IMG/VR virus record: IMGVR_UViG_3300013307_000023
Location: 1 to 53,780 of that record
Direction: 5' to 3' (one strand)
DNA length: 53,780 nucleotides
From: a virus
The notes under the pieces: model-generated
Databases searched by the model: none
The model's input: the letters and a program-made list of their open reading frames with translations, nothing else
What the model was told of the DNA's origin: nothing
Part shown: positions 1 through 6,927 of the stretch, in pieces
How the letters are laid out: each line of letters opens with the position of its first letter
How positions within the stretch are numbered: the first letter of the stretch is position 1
Position numbers and translations under genes: made by a program

Positions 1-177
1 ATCGTCGGAAAGCGCACTGTGCAAAGTGGTTCTACCGGGAATGAAGCAGGTTATTCGTACTTCGTTCCGGAACCGGGAACTGCTCAGACCGTCTATCTTG
101 TAGCTCACAGCCTGCACCGCAAGCCCTTCATGGTCTTTCCTGACCAGATTGAACCCGTTGACCTCTTGGACATCTGA
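1..177 (+). CDS. Unidentified protein, C-terminal fragment (cut by window edge)
   Basis: Frame 1 is open from the first base to a TGA at 175-177, giving the last 58 residues of a protein whose start lies outside the window. The tail reads like a small globular domain ending in an acidic DLLDI. I do not recognise a family. Its stop overlaps the ATG of the next gene (TGATG), the tight coupling seen throughout this genome, which supports it being real. Confidence 0.6.
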   Translation: MVGKRTVQSGSTGNEAGYSYFVPEPGTAQTVYLVAHSLHRKPFMVFPDQIEPVDLLDI

Positions 178-485
178 TGCTTTGGACACTTGACACACCT
201 GAGGACTGGGCTTCTTATCAAGATAGCATGGAAGACCTCAGCCCCGGCTTCTGGGACCGCTGGCGTCCACGCATCCTTACGGTTCCGGCAACAAGATTTG
301 TGCCCTTTAAGCGCTATCAGTTCGGCTACCAGATGCGTAGTGAGGGAAATGTAGTTGGTCACTGCCGTCATCACCGTGCGCATTGGACCATTGAGGGCGC
401 TCAGAAGTGCCGTGACCGCTTTCTTGCCGGTGAGCCTGACACGCAGTGGAATAAGCTTCCGCTCATGCGTGTAGAGCACATCTAA
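177..485 (+). CDS. Hypothetical protein, His/Cys/Trp-rich
   Basis: 102 residues starting at an ATG that overlaps the previous stop. The middle is rich in Trp and Arg, and around residue 63 a cluster CRHHRAHW could bind metal, but no complete zinc-finger pattern is visible. Family not recognised. It ends about 17 bases before a sigma70-like promoter (502-530), so it probably closes the transcription unit entering from the left. Confidence 0.7.
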   Translation: MLWTLDTPEDWASYQDSMEDLSPGFWDRWRPRILTVPATRFVPFKRYQFGYQMRSEGNVVGHCRHHRAHWTIEGAQKCRDRFLAGEPDTQWNKLPLMRVEHI

Positions 486-501
486 CTCACAGCTAAAGTG
501 C

Positions 502-530
502 TTGACTCTTGAGAGTCACGAGCCTATAGT
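502..530 (+). promoter_or_regulatory. Sigma70-like promoter, TTGACT-17-TATAGT
   Basis: TTGACT at 502-507 and TATAGT at 525-530 are separated by exactly 17 bases, one mismatch from consensus in each box. Predicted start of transcription is near 537, giving a short leader with GGAGA before the gene at 566. An inverted repeat GACTCT/AGAGTC (504-517) lies across the promoter and suggests an operator. Confidence 0.75.
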
Positions 531-549
531 AAAAGTACAGACTCTCAAG
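504..549 (+). promoter_or_regulatory. Candidate operator: inverted and direct copies of ACTCTCAAG
   Basis: The nonamer ACTCTCAAG lies at 541-549 just past the predicted transcription start, and its reverse complement CTTGAGAGT at 508-516 sits between the -35 and -10 boxes. A third copy at 1443-1451 precedes another strong promoter. Such placement fits repressor binding; no binding protein is identified. Confidence 0.4.
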
Positions 550-565
550 AAATCGGAGAAACCCC

Positions 566-865
566 ATGACCACTGACCTTGCAACACTCCCCCTGCGCAA
601 CCTCAAGAACATGCATGCGCATGCCGAGAAGCAGTTGACCCACTGGCGCACCGAGACCGCCACGGCCCTGTCCGCTCTCCTCCTTGCGAACGAGAACAAG
701 GAGCACTGGGAGAACGAAATCAAGGCTCAGGAGGCCGAACTCATCGAGCGTGGTGAGTTTGAGGCCCTGGTGACCGACGAGCCTGAGGACTCGGATGACG
801 AAAACCTCGAAGAGGAGTCTTTCGTCCACGTTGAGGGCATCAAGTCCGACAACCCCCCGTTCTGA
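566..865 (+). CDS. Hypothetical protein, helical with acidic C-terminus
   Basis: 99 residues. The first two thirds are predicted helical, with heptad-like spacing between about residues 10 and 55, and the last 30 residues are strongly acidic. The start is supported by CGGAGA about 8 bases upstream and by the promoter at 502-530. A rho-independent terminator follows, so it appears to be transcribed as a single-gene unit. Family not recognised. Confidence 0.75.
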   Translation: MTTDLATLPLRNLKNMHAHAEKQLTHWRTETATALSALLLANENKEHWENEIKAQEAELIERGEFEALVTDEPEDSDDENLEEESFVHVEGIKSDNPPF

Positions 866-877
866 AAGAACCCCCAG

Positions 878-915
878 ATGTAGGCCTAGCGTGTATGCGT
901 TAGGCCTACATTTTT
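878..915 (+). terminator. Rho-independent terminator
   Basis: ATGTAGGCCTA (878-888) pairs perfectly with TAGGCCTACAT (901-911) around a 12-base loop, and the stem runs into five T residues. It separates the gene ending at 865 from the gene starting at 940. Confidence 0.8.
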
Positions 916-939
916 ACCCCCCAAAAAGGAGAAATCGCT

Positions 940-1254
940 ATGACTAAGAAGGTTCCCGGCTGGGTTGACCAGGCCTTGAATGAATTCGATGGTACAACCC
1001 CGCGTGAGGAGGATGTGTGGTTCAAGTCTGACTCTGCGGAGTGGAGTTCGGTAACTGCAATCATCTATCCTCCCATTGCCAAGGTCTACTACGTGGTGGA
1101 CGAACTTCTCCCTGACCATCCGGAGTCGGTGAACGGCTGGCGGGAGTGCGCAGGCGAGCACCTTCTTGAGGAGTTCGCGTTCAACGCCGCGCGCAAGCGT
1201 GCGTACAACAACCAGAACCCCTGCCGCATCCGGAAGGTTGTGTGGGATGGATAA
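940..1254 (+). CDS. Hypothetical protein
   Basis: 104 residues beginning after AAGGAGAAA, a strong ribosome binding site. Mixed alpha/beta composition with conserved-looking aromatic stretches (VYYVVDE around residue 48) but no catalytic motif that I recognise. Its last codons overlap the start of the small gene at 1247, implying translational coupling. Confidence 0.7.
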   Translation: MTKKVPGWVDQALNEFDGTTPREEDVWFKSDSAEWSSVTAIIYPPIAKVYYVVDELLPDHPESVNGWRECAGEHLLEEFAFNAARKRAYNNQNPCRIRKVVWDG

Positions 1255-1441
1255 GTACAAGAAGCTCGCTCCCCGCGACAAGTACCGCTATAAGCCGCAG
1301 AAAAACACGTGCTGTCACTCCCGTGTGGGAATGGCCAAGAAACTCTACGAGAGCGCCGCAGAAGCCGCTAGCACGGGCCTTGTGCCATATGAGTGTCGTG
1401 TGCATAAGGGCAAGTGGCACGCCAAAACGAAGAGAACTTGA
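1247..1441 (+). CDS. Small zinc-ribbon-like protein
   Basis: 64 residues; the ATG overlaps the end of the upstream gene by 8 bases. It is very basic at the N-terminus and carries CCHS near residue 24 and YECRVHKGKWH near residue 51, a Cys/His layout resembling short phage zinc-ribbon proteins in which a helix with repeated Ala leads to a C..H..WH tail. Zinc binding is inferred; function unknown. Confidence 0.65.
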   Translation: MDKYKKLAPRDKYRYKPQKNTCCHSRVGMAKKLYESAAEAASTGLVPYECRVHKGKWHAKTKRT

Positions 1442-1456
1442 CACTCTCAAGTTTCC

Positions 1457-1485
1457 TTGACACATAGGTAGTATTAAGGTATAAC
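1457..1485 (+). promoter_or_regulatory. Strong sigma70-like leaderless promoter, TTGACA-17-TATAAC
   Basis: A perfect -35 TTGACA (1457-1462) and a 5/6 -10 TATAAC (1480-1485) are spaced by 17 bases. The start codon of the next gene is at 1492, only 6 bases past the -10 box and with no Shine-Dalgarno, so transcription should start at the ATG itself. A CTTGA/TCAAG inverted repeat (1437-1451), containing ACTCTCAAG, lies immediately upstream as a candidate operator. Confidence 0.8.
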
Positions 1486-1491
1486 TGAGAT

Positions 1492-1731
1492 ATGGCAAAT
1501 ATGTGGCAAAACTACAGCCAAGTGATACGAGGTCTTGAAGGGACCATCGTCACCGAAAACGGTTTCGTTCTCTTCACGGCAGACAGAGCGGTTCTCAGCG
1601 TGGAGGCTGAGGAACCGCAATTTGTCCACCACAGCTTCTATTACGACTACACCACTCCCCAGTGGACCGTCAGTTTGAACGTTCAAAAGGACGACCTGGG
1701 AAATTATTTCAAGTTGAGGGAATTGAAATGA
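1492..1731 (+). CDS. Hypothetical protein
   Basis: 79 residues, translated from a probable leaderless message (-10 box TATAAC ends at 1485). Predicted mostly beta: alternating hydrophobic strands with VTENGFVLFTADRAVLSVE in the first half. It looks like a compact barrel-like fold but I cannot assign a family. The stop overlaps the ATG of the next gene (ATGA). Confidence 0.65.
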   Translation: MANMWQNYSQVIRGLEGTIVTENGFVLFTADRAVLSVEAEEPQFVHHSFYYDYTTPQWTVSLNVQKDDLGNYFKLRELK

Positions 1732-2009
1732 TTCTTGATGATCGACACATCGCATACCTGTTTCTGGTAGAGGCAGGACTTATCCAACTCTGGTGGGCAC
1801 CAAGGAAGGTGCACAGCCGTTACGTCAACTCTGACTGGTCAAACGGCAAGCAGGAAGTAGACCAGACCGTGGCCGCGCAGATGAAGGCGCTGGGCATGAC
1901 ACACGTAGTAACCAGGGCAGGCACCGGCAAGCAGATTCTCGAATTGACCGAGAAGGGCCGTCACACACTCGATGAGGAGAGGGAGGCGTACAAGCTGGTG
2001 GAGGACTAA
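1728..2009 (+). CDS. Hypothetical protein, winged-helix-like
   Basis: 93 residues, ATG overlapping the previous stop. An N-terminal hydrophobic helix is followed by basic, helix-turn-strand sequence; the section around residues 57-85 (ELTEKGRHTL near the end) resembles the recognition part of winged-helix proteins, whose wings often read LTxKGR. A DNA-binding role is a weak inference. Confidence 0.6.
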   Translation: MILDDRHIAYLFLVEAGLIQLWWAPRKVHSRYVNSDWSNGKQEVDQTVAAQMKALGMTHVVTRAGTGKQILELTEKGRHTLDEEREAYKLVED

Positions 2010-2032
2010 GGCCATGCACAGGGACATTATGG

Positions 2033-2038
2033 GATAAT
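2033..2038 (+). promoter_or_regulatory. Leaderless -10 element GATAAT
   Basis: GATAAT lies exactly 6 bases upstream of the ATG at 2045 and no ribosome binding site is present. The spacing matches the other leaderless promoters in this genome. No good -35 is seen. Confidence 0.5.
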
Positions 2039-2044
2039 AGACCT

Positions 2045-2335
2045 ATGACCGATGAGAAGCGCAAGCCCGGACGCCCCCGGCTGTATACACCTGAAGAGGC
2101 GGCTGAGCGGCGTCGTGAGGCCAATAGGACCCGCGCCCGTCAGAGGCGTTCTGAGGACCCAGAATACTCCCGCAAGCAGTATGCCGCAAGGACACCGGAA
2201 AAGAACGCTGAGTACCGGCAGACGGCTTATGAGAAGCGCAAGAAGCGCCTTCAGGAGGACCCTGAGTTCCGTGAAGAGTGGAACCGCAAGCAACGCGAGT
2301 ACCGCAAGCGTCGTAAGCAATCAGACGGGACATGA
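2045..2335 (+). CDS. Basic protein with AT-hook-like N-terminus
   Basis: 96 residues, highly charged and rich in Arg, Lys and Glu. Residues 5-12 contain KRKPGRPRL, a GRP core flanked by basic residues typical of AT-hooks. The remainder consists of three loosely repeated Arg/Glu helices with EDPEYSRKQ, TPEKNAEYR and EDPEFREEW at similar spacing. A nucleic-acid-binding role is likely; no precise family is recognised. Confidence 0.65.
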   Translation: MTDEKRKPGRPRLYTPEEAAERRREANRTRARQRRSEDPEYSRKQYAARTPEKNAEYRQTAYEKRKKRLQEDPEFREEWNRKQREYRKRRKQSDGT

Positions 2336-2463
2336 GATACCTCCTCTGGGGGGCATTCGGAGCAGTTAGCGGCTACTACGGAGTCGCATTTTACGTAAGA
2401 CATAGGGTCATCAAGACCCATGGGCGAGCCATCTGGGTTCAGTACAGTGGTTGGAAGTTTTAG
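2332..2463 (+). CDS. Small single-pass membrane protein (43 aa)
   Basis: ATG overlaps the preceding stop (ATGA). The 43 residues contain one hydrophobic, Gly/Tyr-containing segment at about 4-22 followed by a positively charged tail, predicting an inside C-terminus. A TAGGAG ribosome site for the next gene begins at its stop. No family recognised. Confidence 0.55.
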   Translation: MRYLLWGAFGAVSGYYGVAFYVRHRVIKTHGRAIWVQYSGWKF

Positions 2464-2472
2464 GAGTAAAAA

Positions 2473-2865
2473 ATGGGCTATGCAGTTTACGAGGACATTT
2501 GGCACTATGGCCGATGGGCTGGATACGCTGTTCCGGCTGAGTGTGACGTAGAAGGCTGTACAGCCCTCATCAACAGAGGCATGGGCTATCAGTGCGAGGA
2601 GTACTACGAGAGGGACGGTGACGACTGGCTCACCAACGAGGGATGCTACCTCTACTTCTGCCCAGACCACATTGACCACCATGAGCACCACGCAGTCTCC
2701 ACCGCCAAGCCCGACCATCCCTCTTGGAAGTGGTGGATGCTTCACCACCCGTCATGGGAGAAGTGGCGCGAGGAGAATCCCAAGAAGGTAGAAGAGTACC
2801 TGCGGGACACAGACAACTTCGTTCCCTCTGAGGAACTTCAACAAGATTTGGAAGATTCGCAGTGA
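2473..2865 (+). CDS. Hypothetical Cys/His-rich protein
   Basis: 130 residues after TAGGAGT. Cysteines near residues 24, 29, 41, 58 and 63 together with the HIDHHEHH cluster (about 66-73) form a likely zinc site of the ECDVEGCTAL...CPDH type seen in phage proteins with treble-clef-like fingers. Trp and acidic residues dominate the C-terminal half. Function unknown. Confidence 0.7.
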   Translation: MGYAVYEDIWHYGRWAGYAVPAECDVEGCTALINRGMGYQCEEYYERDGDDWLTNEGCYLYFCPDHIDHHEHHAVSTAKPDHPSWKWWMLHHPSWEKWREENPKKVEEYLRDTDNFVPSEELQQDLEDSQ

Positions 2866-2939
2866 CACTGCGGCGGCTGGGCTACATCACAGGGATTGCG
2901 GCAGTAGTCGTTGTCGCAGGAATCCTTTTTGGATGGTAG
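2862..2939 (+). CDS. Micropeptide, 25-residue membrane segment
   Basis: A GTG overlaps the preceding TGA (GTGA) and opens a 25-codon frame. After a short basic start with two adjacent arginines it is a single hydrophobic helix rich in Val, Ala, Gly and Ile ending in FGW. The coupled start, the charged N-terminus and the membrane-length segment argue for a real peptide. Function unknown. Confidence 0.45.
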   Translation: MTLRRLGYITGIAAVVVVAGILFGW

Positions 2940-2942
2940 ACT
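2937..2942 (+). promoter_or_regulatory. Possible -10 element TAGACT
   Basis: TGGTAGACTTAG (2934-2945) precedes the gene at 2961; the identical 12-mer occurs at 27137-27148 before the giant virion gene. TAGACT could be a -10 box. No convincing -35. Confidence 0.3.
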
Positions 2943-2960
2943 TAGCACTTAGGAGAAATC

Positions 2961-3140
2961 ATGAGACCTGTATTTTACGAAGGGCAGACGGTAGAAATCC
3001 GACCCTTCACATTTCACAACACGTACGAAGAGCCACAACAGGTGACCTTCGTTCGATATATGGCCGGTGACGAGTACGCTATCGTCAGTGGCTATGGTGG
3101 TGCCCACCTGAGGGTCAACGTAGATGACCTTGTAGGATAA
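2961..3140 (+). CDS. Small hypothetical protein (59 aa)
   Basis: ATG preceded by AGGAGAAATC, a good ribosome binding site. The sequence alternates hydrophobic and polar residues, predicting a small beta-barrel: short strands around EGQTVEIRPF, VTFVRYM and AIVSGY. A terminator with a GAAA loop follows directly. Family not recognised. Confidence 0.6.
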   Translation: MRPVFYEGQTVEIRPFTFHNTYEEPQQVTFVRYMAGDEYAIVSGYGGAHLRVNVDDLVG

Positions 3141-3163
3141 ACCCCGCCCAACGTCCGCACGAC

Positions 3164-3186
3164 GGCTCCCGAAAGGGGGCCTTTCG
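3164..3186 (+). terminator. Rho-independent terminator
   Basis: GGCTCCC (3164-3170) pairs with GGGGGCC (3175-3181), one G-U pair, around a GAAA tetraloop, followed by TTTCG. It closes the small-gene block before the phosphoesterase gene. Confidence 0.7.
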
Positions 3187-3190
3187 TGTA

Positions 3191-3220
3191 TTGACAACTT
3201 TCTAGAAAACCGAGAAGATA
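3191..3220 (+). promoter_or_regulatory. Possible promoter, TTGACA with weak -10
   Basis: A perfect TTGACA at 3191-3196 lies between the terminator and the gene at 3226. The best -10 candidates (AAGATA at 3215-3220, or TAGAAA at 3203) are weak or poorly spaced, so the start site is unclear. Confidence 0.4.
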
Positions 3221-3225
3221 GAACC

Positions 3226-3882
3226 ATGAGTTCGAATCCGAAGTACTACTACACGTCCGATACACACATCGGGCACCGCTTGGTGGCCGGAATCCGAGGT
3301 TTCCACATCCCAGGCTCTTTCATCGAGCACCGTGGAGAAATGATTCCTGAGCCAGACACCAAGGCGCACGATGACGCTCTGGCTGACCAGTGGGACAACA
3401 TCGTTCGTCCGCAGGACACCGTTTTCGTGCTTGGAGATATCTCCATCAACGGCTCGGATGACGCCTTGGAGTGGCACCGACAGCGCACCGGAAACAAGAT
3501 TTTGATTGCGGGCAACCACGATCCCATCTGGGGCTTCCACCGGGACGCCTACAAGGACTTCCAGAAGTGGGCTGAGGTCTTCCAAGCCATCTTCCCGTTC
3601 CTGCGGAGAAAGCTGGGAGGCCACTACTTCCTGATGAGTCACTTCCCGTACGCAGGTACGGGCGCTGAAGGGCACGGAGTCGAAGACAGGTTCCCTCAGT
3701 TTCGACTTCCGGACATGGGACTTCCGCTCCTGCACGGCCACACGCACGGTGAAGAGCGACACCATTACTCTGACAGCGGCACTCCCGAGCTTCACGTAGG
3801 CTGGGATGCCTGGGGTACGCTGGTTGAGCAGGACACCGTTCAAGGCTGGCTGGAACACCCTGACAGTAGCTTCTACGCATAA
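3226..3882 (+). CDS. Calcineurin-like metallophosphoesterase
   Basis: 218 residues with the full metal-binding set of the family: SDTHIGH near the N-terminus (about residue 10), GDISIN (about 68), GNHD (about 93), SHFPY (about 141) and HGHTHG (about 166). Enzymes of this fold hydrolyse phosphomonoesters or diesters using two metal ions; the substrate cannot be read from sequence. One of three such enzymes in the window. It is flanked by terminators, so is probably a single-gene unit. Confidence 0.9.
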   Translation: MSSNPKYYYTSDTHIGHRLVAGIRGFHIPGSFIEHRGEMIPEPDTKAHDDALADQWDNIVRPQDTVFVLGDISINGSDDALEWHRQRTGNKILIAGNHDPIWGFHRDAYKDFQKWAEVFQAIFPFLRRKLGGHYFLMSHFPYAGTGAEGHGVEDRFPQFRLPDMGLPLLHGHTHGEERHHYSDSGTPELHVGWDAWGTLVEQDTVQGWLEHPDSSFYA

Positions 3883-3912
3883 GAAAACCCCCTCCGAAAA
3901 GAGGGGGTTTTC
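3883..3912. terminator. Bidirectional terminator between convergent operons
   Basis: GAAAACCCCCTC (3883-3894) pairs perfectly over 12 bp with GAGGGGGTTTTC (3901-3912) around CGAAAA. A or T tracts on both sides let it stop transcription from the plus-strand gene ending at 3882 and from the minus-strand gene ending at 3914. Confidence 0.9.
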
Positions 3913-3913
3913 T

Positions 3914-4222
3914 TTAGTCTCTATGGACTTTTTCAATGTCGGACAAGAGCCGGTCCATCGAATCTTCCTTTTCGATTTCTGTAGTGACGGAATTCGCTCC
4001 GCGGAACCAGAGCCATACACCTACTCCGGTGCCCAAGGTGGCGAGGAACCCAAGCATTACAATGATTCCGATGAACCATGACAGAGGACGATCCTCTGTG
4101 TGAATGTAAATCCAGTCACCAACAACAATAGAGATAAGCACAGCACCCATGGTAAGAACGAACAGCGAAGTCAGCGCCACCGTATAGGTGAACGAGCGCA
4201 GTACGATACCATTTTTGGTCAT
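3914..4222 (-). CDS. Two-pass membrane protein
   Basis: 102 residues with hydrophobic helices at about 12-34 and 48-70 and a charged cytoplasmic tail ending in a helical acidic/basic stretch. The last gene of the minus-strand block, 9 bases after the phosphoesterase gene, so co-transcribed with it. Function unknown. Confidence 0.75.
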   Translation of the reverse strand: MTKNGIVLRSFTYTVALTSLFVLTMGAVLISIVVGDWIYIHTEDRPLSWFIGIIVMLGFLATLGTGVGVWLWFRGANSVTTEIEKEDSMDRLLSDIEKVHRD

Positions 4223-4231
4223 GTCACTATC

Positions 4232-5026
4232 CTACCAGGTCTTGTCGGTTTCTCCCCAGAACTTGAAGTGGAGGTTATCAAGGTCCAAGATGCCTTCCGA
4301 GTAAAACGCACCATCAGCGGCGAGTCCGCGGACCTGAGTCACATCCTCGTTGAAAGTCTTGATGTGATTTTCCACCTTGAAGTGGTAGTGACCGTGGAAG
4401 AAGTACTTGGGACGCACCACATCCACAACTTCAGCCATCTTCTTACGACCCTCGTAGGCGTAGCGAAGGTCCGCATCGGAGAAGTTCATAGGGTTTCCCG
4501 CGATACGGCGTTCGATGTCGGGCACACCGAAGGGAGCGTCGTGGGCAAGCATGACATCTGCGTATCCGCCCTCCATGGTCTTGTCCATGTCCTCGCGGGT
4601 GATGTCCTCTTCCTTCCACCACACAGGGTATCCGGTGCTCCGCTGTACCTGCAAACGGTACTCACGGTCCACTGAGGGCGCTCCCCCGAGCGATACGAAG
4701 CTCACGCCGTCAATCTCCCAGCGGTGGCCGCGAGGGGCAACAAGAATGTTGTTACGTGCACGCTTCCAGCCGTCCTCGAAGACGTGCCAGGAGTTGATCT
4801 GGGTGTAATCCTCGTGGTTCCCAGGCGTGACGTACATCGTCATTCCTCGCTGGGCAAGCTGGGTGTTCACGAAGGACGTGAACGCCTGACCGTGCTTTCC
4901 TGGCCAGAAGCCAAAATCTCCAACTTGGAAGATTTGTGTGACTTCCTGAGTCTCAAAGCGCTTCAGGGATGCCAGAATAACGTTTGCATTCCCGTGCGTA
5001 TCGCCCAAAAGGCCTACTCTTGTCAT
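4232..5026 (-). CDS. Calcineurin-like metallophosphoesterase
   Basis: 264 residues with metallophosphoesterase motifs in order: GDTHGNA (about 8), VGDFGFW (about 36), PGNHED (about 68), LAHDAPF (about 160) and FHGHYH (about 212). The layout resembles small bacterial and phage phosphoesterases of the ApaH/YfcE group. Start supported by AGGAAGGAA upstream. The substrate is unknown; it lies next to a nucleotidase, which makes nucleotide processing plausible. Confidence 0.88.
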   Translation of the reverse strand: MTRVGLLGDTHGNANVILASLKRFETQEVTQIFQVGDFGFWPGKHGQAFTSFVNTQLAQRGMTMYVTPGNHEDYTQINSWHVFEDGWKRARNNILVAPRGHRWEIDGVSFVSLGGAPSVDREYRLQVQRSTGYPVWWKEEDITREDMDKTMEGGYADVMLAHDAPFGVPDIERRIAGNPMNFSDADLRYAYEGRKKMAEVVDVVRPKYFFHGHYHFKVENHIKTFNEDVTQVRGLAADGAFYSEGILDLDNLHFKFWGETDKTW

Positions 5027-5050
5027 GTCACACTTCCTTCCTACGTATTA

Positions 5051-5644
5051 CTAACACTCTACCAGGTGTACAGAACCCCAGGCATGTCTTTCTTCCAGAA
5101 TGTCAAGAATGTTGGGCCAGTCAGTCTTCCAGTCTGTGACGCGGAGAAGACCGCTTACATCCCGGTTGTAAGGCTGGTCATAAAGAATCTGCGACCACTC
5201 GGGAGCATGCCTACCCTTGATTTCTGGTTTGTCATCTACTAGGTAATCACCACGCCAGCCGGTCTTATCCGACGTGAAGACGATCTTGGCTCGGAATTCC
5301 TCGCCTAGGTAGCGAGCTACCCAATCTGACTTGTCCTGTAGGCAAGTGGGGTTGGCCCACCATGGGCTAGTGACGATTTCTACGGAGTGCCCGCGCTCAA
5401 TGGTGAGTCGAATAGCATCCAGAGCACCGTCAATAGGCTCCAAGTCCTTGTAGAAGCCGGGATAGTTGAAGATGGCGTCTACTGCGGCACATTCCTCCTC
5501 GTTCAGACCTAGCTTGAGATTGAAACTCCGCTGATCCTGCGTGAGAGGAATTCTTGTGAGTGTGGGGTAATCGGTCAGACGCCTCAAATCCCATCCGCCA
5601 CCCCAGTGCGTAATGGTTCCGTCTTGGTCAAATCCGATGTGCAT
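5051..5644 (-). CDS. HAD-superfamily 5'-nucleotidase (NT5C-type)
   Basis: 197 residues. Motif I is FDQDGT at residues 5-10 (nucleophile Asp plus general acid Asp), motif II is IVTSP near residue 96, a Lys follows in KIVFTSDKTG and motif III is LVDDKP near residue 138. This pattern matches the 5'(3')-deoxyribonucleotidase branch, which dephosphorylates nucleoside monophosphates, and suits nucleotide pool control during infection. A leaderless -10 box lies 5 bases upstream. Confidence 0.82.
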   Translation of the reverse strand: MHIGFDQDGTITHWGGGWDLRRLTDYPTLTRIPLTQDQRSFNLKLGLNEEECAAVDAIFNYPGFYKDLEPIDGALDAIRLTIERGHSVEIVTSPWWANPTCLQDKSDWVARYLGEEFRAKIVFTSDKTGWRGDYLVDDKPEIKGRHAPEWSQILYDQPYNRDVSGLLRVTDWKTDWPNILDILEERHAWGSVHLVEC

Positions 5645-5649
5645 ACTAG

Positions 5650-5655
5650 CTTATA
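5650..5655 (-). promoter_or_regulatory. Leaderless -10 element TATAAG (minus strand)
   Basis: On the minus strand GTATAAG precedes the ATG at 5644 by 5 bases with no Shine-Dalgarno. A poor -35 (TTGTTT) is 17 bases upstream, inside the terminator flank. It restarts transcription after the terminator at 5680-5703. Confidence 0.5.
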
Positions 5656-5679
5656 CGCCTCTGACCTGGGGAAAACAAG

Positions 5680-5703
5680 AAACCCCCTCCGAAGAGGGGG
5701 TTT
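5680..5703 (-). terminator. Rho-independent terminator (minus-strand transcripts)
   Basis: AAACCCCCTC (5680-5689) pairs with GAGGGGGTTT (5694-5703) over 10 bp around CGAA. Read on the minus strand the stem is followed by TTTCTTGTTTT. It ends the SPFH transcription unit just after the stop at 5708. Confidence 0.85.
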
Positions 5704-5707
5704 CCCG

Positions 5708-5902
5708 TCAGTACTTCCAGGGCTTTGGAGGCTCAAGACCTGGCTTCTGCGAAGCCTCAAGCCTTCCCTGCATCCTAGCCGCCTTCAACTCCTGCTGTCT
5801 GCGTATAGCGCTGGCGTAACGTGTCTTGATTGCCCACGTCGCTCCTGCCGCGCCTACTCCGAAGACTGCGAAGAGAAGGACTACCTCCGCTACGAGTCTC
5901 AT
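5708..5902 (-). CDS. Small membrane protein with cytoplasmic helical tail
   Basis: 64 residues: one hydrophobic segment (about 4-25) followed by a basic, helical tail rich in Arg, Gln and Lys and a Pro-rich end. Its ATG overlaps the stop of the SPFH gene, so the two are translated together and may act in one membrane complex. No family recognised. Confidence 0.7.
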   Translation of the reverse strand: MRLVAEVVLLFAVFGVGAAGATWAIKTRYASAIRRQQELKAARMQGRLEASQKPGLEPPKPWKY

Positions 5903-6900
5903 TGTCCCTGAATCAGCACTCCACCCTTGCCATCAACGATGAGCTTACCGTTCTTGGCGGCTTCCTGAAGAGCCTCGATGCGGCGCTGTTCGATGATGAG
6001 AGGCGTCAGAGAGGCGTTCAGAATCGCGTTGGCCTGAGCCTCACCCTGTGCCTGAGCGACTGCGGCGGCGGCGTTACCCTGCGCCTGAATCAACTGCTTT
6101 TCAGCAATGGCCTTTGCGGTGCGCTGTTGCGCTTCAGCCTTCTGAGCTTCCTGGTTGGCCTCTTCGATTGCTGTCAGAGCATTCTCAACCGAGGGCGGGT
6201 AGCGAACGTCCTGAATGGTGGACGGTGCGAACTCCACACCCCACGTGTCCGTCAGACGGGCATTCAGAGTGTCGGTGAACTTGTTCTCAGCCTCCGGACG
6301 CTTTGCGCCACGGAAGTCAACCGCCGAGTAGGAGTTCGGGATGACGCGAGCCACAGAAAGTACCTGCTTCTCGACAACCGCCTTGGTGAAGGCCTCCTGC
6401 GAACGGTAGGCGTAGTAGATGGCGTAGATTGCCGGAACCGTCTTGCCCTTGTAGGTGACTTCCTGGTTGGGATCGATGGTGTAGTTGAACGTGGCGTCGA
6501 TGTCAGCCTTGGTAGAGCCACCCGTGGTGCCTCCGACCGTAACCGTAATCTCCTTGCCGTTCACCGTGCCGCCCGCATACTCCGGAGACTTGTCGTGACC
6601 GGCGTATACGAGACCCTGGTTGAAGGTGTCGAACTCCACAAAATCGACCCATGGTGCCTTGAAGCCAGAGCTTGGCTCAGTGATGCGACCTACCACGGTG
6701 CGGTCCACGGAGTTGACCATGATCTTGGCCTCACCGACGCTGTTGGTCCAGAAGGTGCCGAAGAACAGAAGAATTCCTCCGACGATTGCCGCACCGATAG
6801 CGGTGAAGATTCCCGACAGCTTTGCGGGGGAGAAGATAGCGATTCCGATTCCGATGAGTGCCGCGAAGAAGAAGATCAACGCGAAGATAAACCATCCCAT
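5899..6900 (-). CDS. SPFH/band-7 (prohibitin-like) membrane protein
   Basis: 333 residues. Two hydrophobic segments at about 3-20 and 27-47 anchor the N-terminus, followed by a band-7 domain (about 50-240, with VNSVDRTVVG, a GQ-type beta region and PSTIQDVRYPPSVENA) and then a long Ala/Gln/Glu coiled coil (about 240-310) typical of stomatin and prohibitin families. These proteins form ring-shaped assemblies on membranes. Start backed by AAGGAACGAG. Sits with two small membrane proteins in one unit. Confidence 0.88.
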   Translation of the reverse strand: MGWFIFALIFFFAALIGIGIAIFSPAKLSGIFTAIGAAIVGGILLFFGTFWTNSVGEAKIMVNSVDRTVVGRITEPSSGFKAPWVDFVEFDTFNQGLVYAGHDKSPEYAGGTVNGKEITVTVGGTTGGSTKADIDATFNYTIDPNQEVTYKGKTVPAIYAIYYAYRSQEAFTKAVVEKQVLSVARVIPNSYSAVDFRGAKRPEAENKFTDTLNARLTDTWGVEFAPSTIQDVRYPPSVENALTAIEEANQEAQKAEAQQRTAKAIAEKQLIQAQGNAAAAVAQAQGEAQANAILNASLTPLIIEQRRIEALQEAAKNGKLIVDGKGGVLIQGQ

Positions 6901-6927
6901 ATTTGCTCGTTCCTTGTTTGTTGTTGG

